64,000 nt of DNA from Verrucomicrobium sp. GAS474 (GCF_900105685.1 NZ_LT629781.1:1240001-1304000); one strand, 5' to 3'. Shown: positions 43,867 to 55,294, counted from the stretch's first letter. The notes: generated by a model from the sequence alone, not told the origin. A program made the numbers and translations.

Positions 43867-45783
43867 ATGCCTTTCCCCGTCCCGACTCTACGCCGTGCCG
43901 CAAGGGCCTCCGTCGTCGGGCTGATTTTCGCCCTTCCCGGCCTTGCCCAATCCCAGTCCGCCGCGCCCGATCCGAGTCCGATTTCGGCTGCGGCTGCGGC
44001 CCCGGCCTCCGTTCCCGCTCCTTCCCCCGCGCGCGACGCCGACACGCCCAACCCGATCCCCCGGATCATCGAATACCGCCTCCCGGCGCTCCGGGGAAAC
44101 ATCGTCACCTCGGAGGGCGATCTCCTCGCCTCGACGGTGGCGACGCAGAACCTCGTCCTCGCCTGGCCCTCGCTCAGCCTCGTCTCGACCGCCGAGGCGG
44201 CCTCCGCCTGGGCGCAGCCCGAAATCGCCCGCGCCGCCCAATGGCTCGGGACGCCGCCCCCGGCGGCCCTCACCGACGACGTCCTCCAGAAGCTCTATGC
44301 CTACCGCCGCTTCCAGCCGATTATCGTCTCGGAAAGCCTCACCCCGCAGCAGATCGCGGCGTTCCCGGCCAGCGGCCTCGCCCAGGCGGGCTTCGCCCTC
44401 CAGGACACGTGGCGGCGGAGCTATCCGATGGGGGACCTCGGCGTCCACCTCGTCGGCACGGTGAAGCGGACTCAGGCGCGGAGCCGCGGCCCCTACCACC
44501 AGGGCGAGGTCGGCTACAGCGACTACAAGGGCGGCTCCGGCCTCGAGGAGGCGTTCAACACCGCGCTGCGCGGCACCGACGGGAGGATGACGATCCGCAC
44601 CACCGCCGACGGCCTTCCCCAGAGCACGACGATCCCCGTCCCGCCGACGGCGGGGAACACCGTCCGCACCACCCTCCGCACCCGCATCCAGCAGGAGGCC
44701 GAGAGCACGATGAAGGCGGTCCCGCGCGGCGCGATGATCATCCTCGACGCCCGTACCGGCGACGTCGTCGCCTCGGTGAGCCGGCCCGGCTACGATCCGA
44801 ACGCCTTCCTCCCCGCCGTCTCCCCCGAGCTCTGGAGCCGCCTGAGCGAGGACCCGGCCCGGCCCCTGCTGAACCGCGTCACCTTCCAGCAGCAGCCCCC
44901 CGGCTCGACCTTCAAGCTCGTCACCTCCCTCGCCGCGCTCCGGGCGGGGGTCCTCGACCCGAACGACAAGTTCACGACGAACGGGACCTACAAGGTCGGC
45001 AACGTCGAGTACCACATCCCCGACGAGGTCGGCACCTACGCCTACCGGGAGGCCCTCGCCCACTCGATCAACATCTACTTCTTCCGCCTCGGCCTGATGG
45101 TCGGCCGGGACAATCTCGTCAGCACGGCGAAGGAACTCGGCATCGGCCGCCCCACCGGCTTCGTCCTCGGCGACGCCCCGGGCCGGATGCCCGACGAGGC
45201 CTACGTCCTGGCCAACCACCAGCGGAGCTTCGGCCCCGGCGACGTGACGAACACCGCCATCGGCCAGGGCGACGTCCTGATGACGCCGATCCAGATCGCC
45301 CACCTGGCCGAGCTGATCGCGAACGAGGGGGCGGCCTTCGAGCCCCGCCTTGTCTCGGCGATCGAGGACGGCGCGGGCCATCCGGTCCAGGAATTCCCGC
45401 CGAAGCCCGAGCCGGTCTTCCCCCTTCCCGCCGCCGACTGGAAGACGCTGAAGAGCGCCATGCAGGCCGTCACCGAAATCGGGACCGGGGTGAAGGCCCT
45501 CCCCGACGGCACCCGCCTCTCCGGGAAGACCGGGACGGCACAGGTGGGGACCAAGGAGGAACCCCGCCAGATCGCCTGGTTCATGGGTTACGTTCCCTCG
45601 GACAATCCCCAATACGCCTTCGTCGTCATGGTCGAGGGGAGCAAGAAGGAGAGCCTCTGGGGGGCCGACGCGGCGGCGCCGCTGATCAACCAGGTCTTCA
45701 GCGTTGTTTACGCGAAGCGGGCGGTGCCGATCGGGGCGGTGCCCGATACGACGCAGAACGACGGCGCGCCCCGCCCGCAATAA
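43867..45783 (+). CDS. Penicillin-binding transpeptidase (PBP2/FtsI-like)
   Basis: A 638-residue class B penicillin-binding-type protein. Catalytic motifs: STFK with Ser347 and Lys350, SIN at 400-402, and KTGT at 554-557. The N-terminal half carries the class B dimerisation region (RGNIVTSEGDLLAST...). Instead of a plain membrane anchor it begins with what looks like a cleavable signal (ASVVGLIFALPGLAQSQS) followed by a Pro/Ala-rich linker, so it may be released into the periplasm. It should cross-link peptidoglycan or act as a beta-lactam-binding transpeptidase; no rod or division genes are neighbours. Confidence 0.87.
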   Translation: MPFPVPTLRRAARASVVGLIFALPGLAQSQSAAPDPSPISAAAAAPASVPAPSPARDADTPNPIPRIIEYRLPALRGNIVTSEGDLLASTVATQNLVLAWPSLSLVSTAEAASAWAQPEIARAAQWLGTPPPAALTDDVLQKLYAYRRFQPIIVSESLTPQQIAAFPASGLAQAGFALQDTWRRSYPMGDLGVHLVGTVKRTQARSRGPYHQGEVGYSDYKGGSGLEEAFNTALRGTDGRMTIRTTADGLPQSTTIPVPPTAGNTVRTTLRTRIQQEAESTMKAVPRGAMIILDARTGDVVASVSRPGYDPNAFLPAVSPELWSRLSEDPARPLLNRVTFQQQPPGSTFKLVTSLAALRAGVLDPNDKFTTNGTYKVGNVEYHIPDEVGTYAYREALAHSINIYFFRLGLMVGRDNLVSTAKELGIGRPTGFVLGDAPGRMPDEAYVLANHQRSFGPGDVTNTAIGQGDVLMTPIQIAHLAELIANEGAAFEPRLVSAIEDGAGHPVQEFPPKPEPVFPLPAADWKTLKSAMQAVTEIGTGVKALPDGTRLSGKTGTAQVGTKEEPRQIAWFMGYVPSDNPQYAFVVMVEGSKKESLWGADAAAPLINQVFSVVYAKRAVPIGAVPDTTQNDGAPRPQ

Positions 45784-45804
45784 GGCGGCAGGTCGTTTAG
45801 GCTG

Positions 45805-46131
45805 TCAGACTTTCTTCACGAAGCAGGCCTTCAGGCCCATGGCGATGCCGTCGATCTTGCACGAGATCTCGTGATCGCCGTCGACGAGGCGGATGCCCTT
45901 CGTCTTCGTCCCGCCCTTGAGGACCTGGGAGGAACCCTTCAGCTTCAGATCCTTGATCAGGGCGACGATGTCGCCGTCGGCAAGGACGGTCCCGTGGGCG
46001 TCCTTCACGACGCGACCCGCCGCCGCTGCCTCCTCGCGCGGCCATTCATGCCCGCAGGTCACACACTCCCAACGCTCGGCATGATCGAGGACTTCGGTCA
46101 TCTCACACATCGGGCAGGCGGGGTGGCTCAT
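45805..46131 (-). CDS. yjdM: PhnA/YjdM family zinc-ribbon protein
   Basis: A 108-residue protein with an N-terminal zinc ribbon (C6, C9, C23, C26) and the strongly conserved PhnA core: VKDAHGTVLADGDIVALIKDLKLKGSS... and LVDGDHEISCKIDG, ending in FVKKV. The old name alkylphosphonate-utilisation protein PhnA reflects neighbourhood in E. coli; a catalytic role is not established. It lies last in a minus-strand series pta - hydrolase - yjdM, 48 nt after the hydrolase. Confidence 0.9.
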   Translation of the reverse strand: MSHPACPMCEMTEVLDHAERWECVTCGHEWPREEAAAAGRVVKDAHGTVLADGDIVALIKDLKLKGSSQVLKGGTKTKGIRLVDGDHEISCKIDGIAMGLKACFVKKV

Positions 46132-46179
46132 AGAGGAGGGGAGCCTAGGGCCTGCCAGACGTTTTGGAAAGGCCGCCCT

Positions 46180-46890
46180 CTATCCCGGCACCCCCCGGAG
46201 CCATTCGACGATTGTCTCGGCGAGTTTCCGGGGCTGCTCGATCGGGATCATGTGGCCGCTCTCCTCGATGACGCGGAGGGCGGCGCCGGGGATCAGCTGG
46301 CGGAGTTCGCTCGCCTCCTCGCGGGTGCGGAGGCGGTCCTGGGCGGCGGCGATCACGAGGGTCGGGCAGCCGATCTCGCGGAGCCGTCCTCGGTCGTCGC
46401 CCCGGTCGAGGCGCGACTGGCGCTGGAAGACCTTGTGCCCGAGCCGGACGCCCATCTCGCGGATCCGCTCAATGTGGGACTCGTCGTCGTCCCGCTCCGG
46501 ATGGAGGGAGGAGGCGATGGCGGCGCGGCTCAGGCCGGCGAAGTTCGGCGCGAAGAGGGTGCCGGAGGCCGCCGCGTTCCGCTCCACCTGCGCGGGGGAA
46601 TCAGGCCGGGCCGAGGTGGCGATCAGGACGAGGGCGGCGACCCGCTCCGGGACGAGGCGGGCGACCTCGCGGGCGACGTACCCGCCCATGGAAAAGCCGA
46701 CGAGGAGGAACCGTGCGGGGCTTTCCTCGACGATCCGCCGGGCCATGCCGTCGAGGGTCGCCTCCTTGCCGAGGTCTCCGTGGATCATGGGGCCGACGAC
46801 GGAGAGGTCGGCCTCGACATCGCGCCACAGCGTCGCGTCGGCCATGAAGCCGGGGACGAGGACGACGCCCAGGCTTCCGTCGAGGATCAT
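46180..46890 (-). CDS. Alpha/beta hydrolase
   Basis: A 236-residue alpha/beta-hydrolase-fold protein. The nucleophile elbow GFSMGG (Ser about residue 65) lies after VVLVPGFMADATLW, which provides the oxyanion region; the acid lies in AAAQDRLR and the base in ESGHMIP. Members are esterases, lactonases or C-C hydrolases; the substrate is unknown. The ATG at 46890 is 35 nt behind the stop of pta, so the two are probably cotranscribed. Confidence 0.85.
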   Translation of the reverse strand: MILDGSLGVVLVPGFMADATLWRDVEADLSVVGPMIHGDLGKEATLDGMARRIVEESPARFLLVGFSMGGYVAREVARLVPERVAALVLIATSARPDSPAQVERNAAASGTLFAPNFAGLSRAAIASSLHPERDDDESHIERIREMGVRLGHKVFQRQSRLDRGDDRGRLREIGCPTLVIAAAQDRLRTREEASELRQLIPGAALRVIEESGHMIPIEQPRKLAETIVEWLRGVPG

Positions 46891-46924
46891 GGGAAAGTCC
46901 CTGGAAAGGGTGGAGGGCCGGGCC

Positions 46925-48016
46925 CTAGAGCTCGGGCGCGCTGACCGCGACCGATTCGGTCTCCTCGGTCGCGACGTAGCGGGCACCCTGCTCCGGGTAG
47001 AGCTTGCGGTAGGCGATGGCCTGGAGGGCGACGATGGCGGCGACGCCGAGGATGTCCCGCGTCGTCGCGCCGCGGCTGACCTCGGCGGCGGGCTTGTCGA
47101 GGCCGAGCAGCAGCTGGCCGAAGGCGCTCGCCTTGGCGAGGCGCTCCACCAGCTTCGCGGCGATGCTCCCGCTGGCGAGGTCGGGGAAGACGAGGACGTT
47201 CGCCTTGCCCGCGACGGGGCCGGAGACGCCCTTGAACTCGGCGACCTCGGGGACGATCGCGGCGTCGGCCTGCATCTCGCCGTCGACCTCGATGTCGAGG
47301 TTCTTCTCCATCAGGTATTGGCGGGCGAGGGCGGTCCCGGCGACGACCCGCTCGACGTCCTCCGTCTGGGCGCTTCCCTTCGTCGAGTAGGAGAGCATCG
47401 CGACGCGGGGCGGAATGCCGGTGAGCTGGCGCATCAGCTTCCCCGCCTCGATGGCGATCGAGGCGAGCTGCTCCGGGGAGGGCTTCGGGATGACGGCGCA
47501 ATCGCCGAAGCAGAAGAGCCCCTCGTCGCCGTAGGGCGACTTCGGGACTTCGAGGACCATGCAGCCGCAGATCGACTTCACGTCGGGCAGGGTCTTGATG
47601 ATCTGGAAGAGGGGGCGGAGGAGGCTGCCGGAGCTCGCCTGGAGGCCGCCGACCAGGCCGTCGGCCTGGCCGTGCTGGATCATGAGGGCGGCGAAGTAGT
47701 TCGGCGTCGTGACGATGCGGAGGGCCTCGGCCTGCGCCATCGACTTGTACCGGGGCATCGTCGTCAGGTACTTCAGGAAGACGGGGACGTCGTCGGCCTC
47801 GCGGGGATTGATGATGAGGATGCGGTGGAGGGAGACGTTCGCCTCCTTCGCCGTGGCGAGGATCTCCTCGCGGTCGCCCAGAAGGATCGCGATGCCCAAC
47901 TTGTTGAAGACGAACTCCTCGGCCGCCTTCAGGACGCGGACTTCGTTCCCGTCGGGGAAGACAATCCGCTTCGGATGGTTCTGGACCTTCTTGAAGACCG
48001 TTTCGAGGAGGTTCAT
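46925..48016 (-). CDS. pta: Phosphate acetyltransferase
   Basis: A 363-residue PTA_PTB family enzyme matching the catalytic domain of Pta: it interconverts acetyl-CoA + phosphate and acetyl-phosphate + CoA. KRIVFPDGNEVRVLKAAEE at the N-terminus, LVGGLQASSGSLLRPLFQII, SYSTKGSAQTEDVERV and GKANVLVFPDLASGSIAAKL are characteristic. It is the short form without the N-terminal regulatory domains. No ackA gene is next to it. Divergent from glnB. Confidence 0.92.
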   Translation of the reverse strand: MNLLETVFKKVQNHPKRIVFPDGNEVRVLKAAEEFVFNKLGIAILLGDREEILATAKEANVSLHRILIINPREADDVPVFLKYLTTMPRYKSMAQAEALRIVTTPNYFAALMIQHGQADGLVGGLQASSGSLLRPLFQIIKTLPDVKSICGCMVLEVPKSPYGDEGLFCFGDCAVIPKPSPEQLASIAIEAGKLMRQLTGIPPRVAMLSYSTKGSAQTEDVERVVAGTALARQYLMEKNLDIEVDGEMQADAAIVPEVAEFKGVSGPVAGKANVLVFPDLASGSIAAKLVERLAKASAFGQLLLGLDKPAAEVSRGATTRDILGVAAIVALQAIAYRKLYPEQGARYVATEETESVAVSAPEL

Positions 48017-48025
48017 GGTCCCCTT

Positions 48026-48031
48026 ATTATA
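48026..48031 (-). promoter_or_regulatory. Candidate -10 element of pta
   Basis: TATAAT on the minus strand (plus-strand ATTATA), ten bases before the pta ATG. No good -35 is seen at the usual distance. If real, the transcript would start within a few nucleotides of the start codon. Confidence 0.3.
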
Positions 48032-48182
48032 GGGGGAGGCCGGGGAGAAACGAGCGTTTTCCCATCCCGCCCTCCGGCAATTGGGGAACTCCTTGATGGG
48101 TAAGGAAATGAAAACATCTCGCTCTTTTATTCATACTCTCAGGTAAAAAATTCATCCCCGAGGGGGAGGGGAGGCCGCCGCA

Positions 48183-48198
48183 TGGCACGCCAGTTGCT
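48183..48198 (+). promoter_or_regulatory. Consensus sigma-54 promoter upstream of glnB
   Basis: TGGCACG (48183-48189), four bases, then TTGCT (48194-48198): GG and GC are exactly ten bases apart and all conserved positions of the TGGCACG-N4-TTGCW consensus are met. Transcription should begin near 48209, leaving a leader of about 280 nt before glnB. Nitrogen-limited activation by an NtrC-type protein is the usual logic for glnB/glutamine synthetase. I did not find a clear NtrC site in 48017-48182. Confidence 0.8.
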
Positions 48199-48208
48199 TT
48201 TCTTTCTG

Positions 48209-48833
<625 letters not shown>

Positions 48834-48839
48834 GCAAGC

Positions 48840-48866
48840 TTCAAAGGGGGGCCGCCCCCCTTTGAA
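48840..48866 (+). repeat. Hairpin between glnB and glutamine synthetase
   Basis: TTCAAAGGGGGGC (48840-48852) and GCCCCCCTTTGAA (48854-48866) are perfectly complementary; at least twelve pairs can form around a CCG loop. No T-run follows, so read-through into the glutamine synthetase gene with partial attenuation or mRNA processing is more likely than full termination. The rest of 48867-49039 has no visible gene. Confidence 0.65.
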
Positions 48867-49039
48867 TCCCCCAAGCGGACGAGGCTGGGGGGACGGGACG
48901 CATCCCCGGATGCCGCCCCTCCCCGGCCCACCGCTTCCTCACCCCCTCCCACCCATCCCTCTTGGTCCGTTATCCCCGGAAGAATCTTCCCGGGACGGCG
49001 GGCCGAAAAACAAAAACAAACCCACAGCATCCACTATCC

Positions 49040-51208
<2,169 letters not shown>

Positions 51209-51222
51209 GGATCCCGGAACCG

Positions 51223-51257
51223 AAAAAACCGCTCCCCGAAAGGGGGGCGGTTTTTTT
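51223..51257 (+). terminator. Rho-independent terminator after glutamine synthetase
   Basis: AAAAAACCGCTCCCC pairs with GGGGGGCGGTTTTTT around a GAAA tetraloop, with one G-U pair, followed by TTTTTTTG. A textbook terminator for the glnB-glnN transcript. The 200 nt to the next gene (51258-51457) hold nothing I can identify. Confidence 0.92.
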
Positions 51258-51457
51258 GTGTCCCGGGAGGAAGCGTGGTTTCAATGCCGCATGCGGCTGG
51301 GGCGGCGGACGGGCGCTGCGGGGCGGGAGCCTTCGCGGCGGGAGGAGGGGGTCCGGACGGGTTGGAGGGCGCGGCGGCGGGGGAAGAGGCCGGAGAGCAA
51401 GGCCCGGCAGAGGTGGGGAAGGAGGCGCATGGATTTCTTTGGGTTGGAGGTTGGGGA

Positions 51458-53590
51458 TTAGAGGAGGCTCGCGGAGAGCTTGCGGGCGCGGCGGCAGACG
51501 CCGCCGAGGAAGAGGAGGCCGCCGCACATCAGGATCACCGTGGAGGGCTCGGGGACGGCGGCGAAGGTGAGGAGGCCGGTCGAGCTGAGGGAGAGGATCT
51601 CGGCCCCGCCCAGGTTGCTGGTGAGGCTGCCGAGGGAGCCGGTGATCGTGGCGCCGTTGGCGAGGCTGAAGAGCTGGATCGAGCCGTTGTAGGTCCCCGC
51701 GCCGAAGTTCAGGTTGATCGCGCCGCCGGTGAGGTCGAGCGTCGTGTTGCTGAGGTTGATCGTGTCGTAGGTGCCCGCGCCGAGGGCGGGGCTGAGGAGG
51801 TCGATGGTGGTGGTCGAGTTCGCGAGCTTGATGGTGAGCGGCTGCGTCGCGGCGGTGAAGGAGAGGCTGCCCGCGGTGCCGGTGCCGCCCGGGGCGAGGC
51901 CGCCCGTCGCCCCGGCGGCGAAGGTGATGCTCGCGGTGCTGGAGGCGCTGCTGTTCGTGTAGGTGCCGGAGCCGGAGAGGCTGGCCGCGCCGGTCAGGAC
52001 GAGGCTGTTGCCGTTGAGGTCGAGGGTCGCGTTGGCGTTGGGGGTCAGGGTCCCCGCGACGGTGACCGTCGAGCCGAGCTGGAGGGTCGAGGCGAGGGTG
52101 CCGTTGCCGACGAGGACGTTGCCGACGGCCCGGTTGTTCGTCGACTTCAGCGTCGCCGTGCCGGAGCCGCTGTAATAGAAGGTGCTGCCCGAGTTGATCG
52201 TGGTGGTGGCGGAGGCGTCCTTGTTGCCGAGGTCGTTGACGCCGCCGGTCGCCGTCGCCTGGAGGATCACCCCGCTGCCGACGCCGACGTCGGCCCCGCC
52301 GCCGAGGTTGAAGGCCGCCGCCTTGAAGACGCCGTTGCCGCCGGCCAGGGAGCTGGTCCCCGAGTTCGTGATGGCGACGTAGGAGGAGGTCGACGCCGTG
52401 GTGCCGGTGGGGGAGAAGGTGGTCGCCGCGTTGCCCGCCGTGGCGTCGTAGGTGTAGCCGTTGAGGTCGACGGTCGCCGTCATGTTGTTCTGCAGGCTGT
52501 AGAAGAACGGGGTGGTGTAGGTGCCGCCCGCGAAGTTCATGTTGCTGCCGAGCTTCAGGATCGTGTTGTCCCCGGAGGCGGTGGAGGAGAAGGTGAAGGT
52601 ATCGACGGCGTTGGCGACCGAGTTCGCCGTCGCGGTGGTGGAGACGAGGGCGGTCATCGTCCCGCCGGAGGAGCTGTTGCGGAGGCCGAAGCCGGTGACC
52701 GCGCCGAGGGCGATGGTCTGGGTCCCGGTCGAGGTCTGGTTGAAGTAGACGCCGTTCGTCCCGTTGGAGAGGCTGCTGGTCCCGTCGGAGAAGCCGCTGA
52801 AGGCCGTCCCCGCGCCGATGTTCACCGTCGCGCCCTGGAAGAGGAGCGCCCCCGCGGTGGCGTTGCCGTTGGAGCTGGTCGCCGCGACGGTGTTCGCGCT
52901 GGCCGAGGAGGTGAAGTTCCCCGCGATGATCGCGAGGGTGCCGCCCGAGGCCTCGCTGTCGACCTTGATCGCGCCGCCCGCGCCGAGGGAGACGGGGGCG
53001 TTGATCGTGAGGCCGAGGATGTTCGAGACCGTGTTCGCGGTCTCGAAGGTGAGGTTGCCGTTGACCTGGACGCCGGTGCCGGTGTAGCCGCTGTTCGCCA
53101 GGATGTAGGTGCCGCCGACGACGGTGTTCGTGTTCGCGCCGATCATGAAGTTGGACCCGGTGTTCAGCGTGAAGGTCGTGTTGCCGTTGAGCTGGATCTG
53201 CGTCGTGCCGCCGAGGAGGGTGCCGGCCATGCTGCCGCCGGTGGTCAGGGCCAGGCTCTTCTGGAGGTTCAGGACCATCGTGGTGAGCGAGGCGTTCGCC
53301 ATCGTGAGGGTGCCGAGGTTGCCGGTGGCGCCGGTGTCGTAGTTGACGGTGTAGCCGAGGACGAGGGCGTTCATCGTGGCGCTGTCGGCGGCGGTCGAGG
53401 GCGAGGTGAGGTTGTTCCAGTTGGTGCCGGTGCTCCAGTTGCCGTTCCCGAGGAAGGACCAGGTGGAGGAGGTGCCGTGGGACTTCGCGGTGCTCGCGAG
53501 GAGGAAGAGACCGCAGAGGGCGATCATCGTGCGGGTCGTGAGCTTACGGAAGGCGTGCTGGGTCTTCATAAGGTGGGGGGCGGTCTTCAT
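51458..53590 (-). CDS. Large secreted beta-repeat protein with PEP-CTERM tail
   Basis: A 710-residue secreted protein. A signal peptide (ACGLFLLAST near residues 23-35) is followed by WSFLGNGNWSTGTNWNN, a motif common in verrucomicrobial passenger-like proteins, and a long Thr/Ser/Gly/Asn beta-helical body. The C-terminus has VPEPST, a hydrophobic helix and CRRARK, the exosortase sorting signal. Probably exposed on the surface or in an extracellular matrix. A second Met is at residue 8 (53569). The upstream region shares a CGTCCGATACCG element and AGTCTTCGTCC with the gene at 54985. Confidence 0.85.
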   Translation of the reverse strand: MKTAPHLMKTQHAFRKLTTRTMIALCGLFLLASTAKSHGTSSTWSFLGNGNWSTGTNWNNLTSPSTAADSATMNALVLGYTVNYDTGATGNLGTLTMANASLTTMVLNLQKSLALTTGGSMAGTLLGGTTQIQLNGNTTFTLNTGSNFMIGANTNTVVGGTYILANSGYTGTGVQVNGNLTFETANTVSNILGLTINAPVSLGAGGAIKVDSEASGGTLAIIAGNFTSSASANTVAATSSNGNATAGALLFQGATVNIGAGTAFSGFSDGTSSLSNGTNGVYFNQTSTGTQTIALGAVTGFGLRNSSSGGTMTALVSTTATANSVANAVDTFTFSSTASGDNTILKLGSNMNFAGGTYTTPFFYSLQNNMTATVDLNGYTYDATAGNAATTFSPTGTTASTSSYVAITNSGTSSLAGGNGVFKAAAFNLGGGADVGVGSGVILQATATGGVNDLGNKDASATTTINSGSTFYYSGSGTATLKSTNNRAVGNVLVGNGTLASTLQLGSTVTVAGTLTPNANATLDLNGNSLVLTGAASLSGSGTYTNSSASSTASITFAAGATGGLAPGGTGTAGSLSFTAATQPLTIKLANSTTTIDLLSPALGAGTYDTINLSNTTLDLTGGAINLNFGAGTYNGSIQLFSLANGATITGSLGSLTSNLGGAEILSLSSTGLLTFAAVPEPSTVILMCGGLLFLGGVCRRARKLSASLL

Positions 53591-53620
53591 GTTTCCAGGT
53601 TATGAAATCGCGCGGCTCTC

Positions 53621-53632
53621 CGGTATCGGACG
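53621..53632 (-). promoter_or_regulatory. Shared upstream element, copy 1
   Basis: CGTCCGATACCG on the minus strand, 31-42 nt before the PEP-CTERM gene start. The same 12 bases occur at 55089-55100, 32-43 nt before the furthest in-frame ATG (55057) of the next secreted-protein gene. Further upstream here lies the palindrome CTGTCGGACAG (53663-53674 region) and two copies of TCCTAC. It could be a promoter -10 region of an alternative (ECF-type) sigma factor or an operator. Confidence 0.4.
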
Positions 53633-53729
53633 GGGGCTGAAAATGGGCGTCTCATTTATCCTACTGTCCGACAGTCTTCGTCCTACGCGGGGGGCGTAGG
53701 ATTGCTTAGGGGGGGTGAGGGGGGCGCGG

Positions 53730-53995
53730 GTTGGGGAGCGCCCTTCGGGACTTGCGGGGTCGACCCTGTACAGCTGGATGTAACCCGCTTTAACCCCACA
53801 GAGGGGCTTCGCCCCTCCGTGACCTCCTGTTCTGAGGGCCTTAACTAGGCGGACGCGTTTCCCCCTGCGCCTTATCTCCTCACTGGATTAAAATCGGATG
53901 GTGCCGGTACGCCCGAGGGTACGTACTGAAGGGGTAGACGGTACCCATACGCCCTGACTCCTATCGGGAGAGGTCTATGGGAGAGATGTCTTCAG
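53730..53995 (-). repeat. Dispersed intergenic repeat, copy F1
   Basis: Read on the minus strand it has the copy B/E module order: AGGAGTCAGGGCGTAT, CGATTTTAATCCAGT (53882-53896 region), the hairpin seen as GAGGGGC-TTC-GCCCCTC at 53801-53817, AAAGCGGGTTACATCCAGC, TGTACAGGGTCGACC and GTCCCGAAGGGC. Together with copy F2 it forms a large inverted pair in the 678-nt gap upstream of the PEP-CTERM gene, the longest gene-free stretch of the window. Confidence 0.8.
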
Positions 53996-54019
53996 GGGTT
54001 CAGCACCGAGGAGATAGGC

Positions 54020-54245
54020 CTGCTCCTTGGATGCTCCTTCTCATGGTTTGGCCCTCAAGGAGGTTAGATCCAGCGGAGCAGAGCGGGCGTATGGGAGATA
54101 GGCCTCTTGGATTGCGCAATATCTACACCACGGCCTATCAGACAAGAGGGTCCGGAGGGCGTGCCCCCGTTCGTTCAAACGCGCGGATCGCATCCAGCTG
54201 CACAGGGAGATGTACCCGGTCCCGAAGGGCTGCCCCTCCCCCGCG
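54020..54245 (+). repeat. Dispersed intergenic repeat, copy F2 (diverged, inverted relative to F1)
   Basis: Plus orientation. It carries AAGGAGGTTAGATCCAGCGG at 54057-54076, GGGCGTATGGGAGATAGGCC, a rearranged hairpin region (GAGGGTCCGGAGGGCGTGCC), CGCATCCAGCTGCACAGGG and TCCCGAAGGGCTGCCCC. The first segment is shared with copy G at 62.4 kb, where the rest is missing. Confidence 0.65.
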
Positions 54246-54268
54246 ATCCCTTTCCTCTAACGCCGACC

Positions 54269-54985
54269 TTAGAACGGCGTCGTTGCCAGCGGATTCAGAT
54301 TGATCGCGACTTTCTTGAACGGGGAGAACGGCGTGAAGGGGGGGACGGGGGAACCGGGAAGCGCCGCGGGGGGCGTGTAGGAGGTGCCGATTTTCGAGAC
54401 GTCGAGATTCTGCACCGGATCGTTCGCGGAGAGGGGGGTGATGGTCGGGAGGTCGTCGGTTTCCCGTTCCTCGAGCTTCGTGACGCTGGAGAGGATGATC
54501 GTGATCGAGGCCATCGCCTGGGAGGTGCTGGCGCCGAGTTCGATGTGGCGGCCATTGACGCTGAAGCTGAGTCCCTTCGGGTTGGCGAGGTCGGCGGTCA
54601 GGATCGCGATCAGGTCGCCGGAGGGATTGCGGCCGTAGGTGATCGTGAAGGCGTAAGGGCCGACGCGGACGAGGGTGGCGATCGTCTCGGGGACGATCGT
54701 GGCGAGGTCCTTGTGGTTCATGTCGGCGATCACGAGGCTCTCCTGGACCAGCCGGAGGGAGAAGAGCTCCGGCGCGCCGGTATCGGGCGTCTTCTCGGGA
54801 ATGGTCCGGGTCGTGAACTGGGTGGAGCCGCTGCCGGAGGACGTGGAAGTCGACGCCGCAGCCGCAGCCTGAGAAGGGGCCGCGTCGCCGTCGGTGGCGG
54901 CGAAGGCCGCGGAGGCGGTGCAAGCGATGAGGACGAGAAGCAGGTGCTTCAGCGAGAACCAAACCGATTTCATGAGTGTCTTCAT
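54269..54985 (-). CDS. Hypothetical secreted protein
   Basis: A 238-residue protein with a signal peptide (HLLLVLIACTASAAFA near residues 14-30) followed by a low-complexity Ala/Ser/Thr linker and a soluble domain with no family I recognise (RLVQESLVIADMNHKDLATIVPE..., ITYGRNPSGDLIAILTAD, SFSVNGRHIELGASTS). The start at 54985 has a good Shine-Dalgarno (AGGAAGG). An in-frame ATG at 55057 lies at the same distance from the CGTCCGATACCG element as the start of the PEP-CTERM gene does, so the transcript may begin near there. Confidence 0.65.
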   Translation of the reverse strand: MKTLMKSVWFSLKHLLLVLIACTASAAFAATDGDAAPSQAAAAASTSTSSGSGSTQFTTRTIPEKTPDTGAPELFSLRLVQESLVIADMNHKDLATIVPETIATLVRVGPYAFTITYGRNPSGDLIAILTADLANPKGLSFSVNGRHIELGASTSQAMASITIILSSVTKLEERETDDLPTITPLSANDPVQNLDVSKIGTSYTPPAALPGSPVPPFTPFSPFKKVAINLNPLATTPF

Positions 54986-55088
54986 ATTTTCCTTCCTCAT
55001 TCCCCCCGCCGCAGCCCGCAGGGGACGGGTGTCGAAGGGCGGAATGTGTTGCGTCATGGGGGTACCGTAACGTACGGGGGAGGGGGGA

Positions 55089-55100
55089 CGGTATCGGACG
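55089..55100 (-). promoter_or_regulatory. Shared upstream element, copy 2
   Basis: CGTCCGATACCG on the minus strand, identical to 53621-53632. A second CTTCGTCCGA lies about 22 nt further upstream, two helical turns away, and AGTCTTCGTCC here is found inverted near 53675. The surrounding 55058-55294 has no gene. Confidence 0.4.
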
Positions 55101-55294
55101 AAGCCGGAAAGAAATGTCGGACGAAGACTCGGGGACGATGTCTAAAATGTCCTACACGGGGAGGTCCGTCCGGGTCTCGGAAAAGAAGGGCCGGGGAGGC
55201 CTCGTTCCTTTTGTGGCCTTGATGCGCCGCCCTTCCGTCCTCTGCGGAGGAGTGGGCGAAGAGCGGGCGGCCTGGGTGGGTTTTCCGTCGGGAA

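Noticed and set aside
53730-54245. Insertion sequence or MITE with terminal inverted repeats and target duplication
   Set aside because: No transposase, no consistent terminal inverted repeat at the element ends and no flanking direct duplication were seen; the inverted pair consists of two separate diverged copies.
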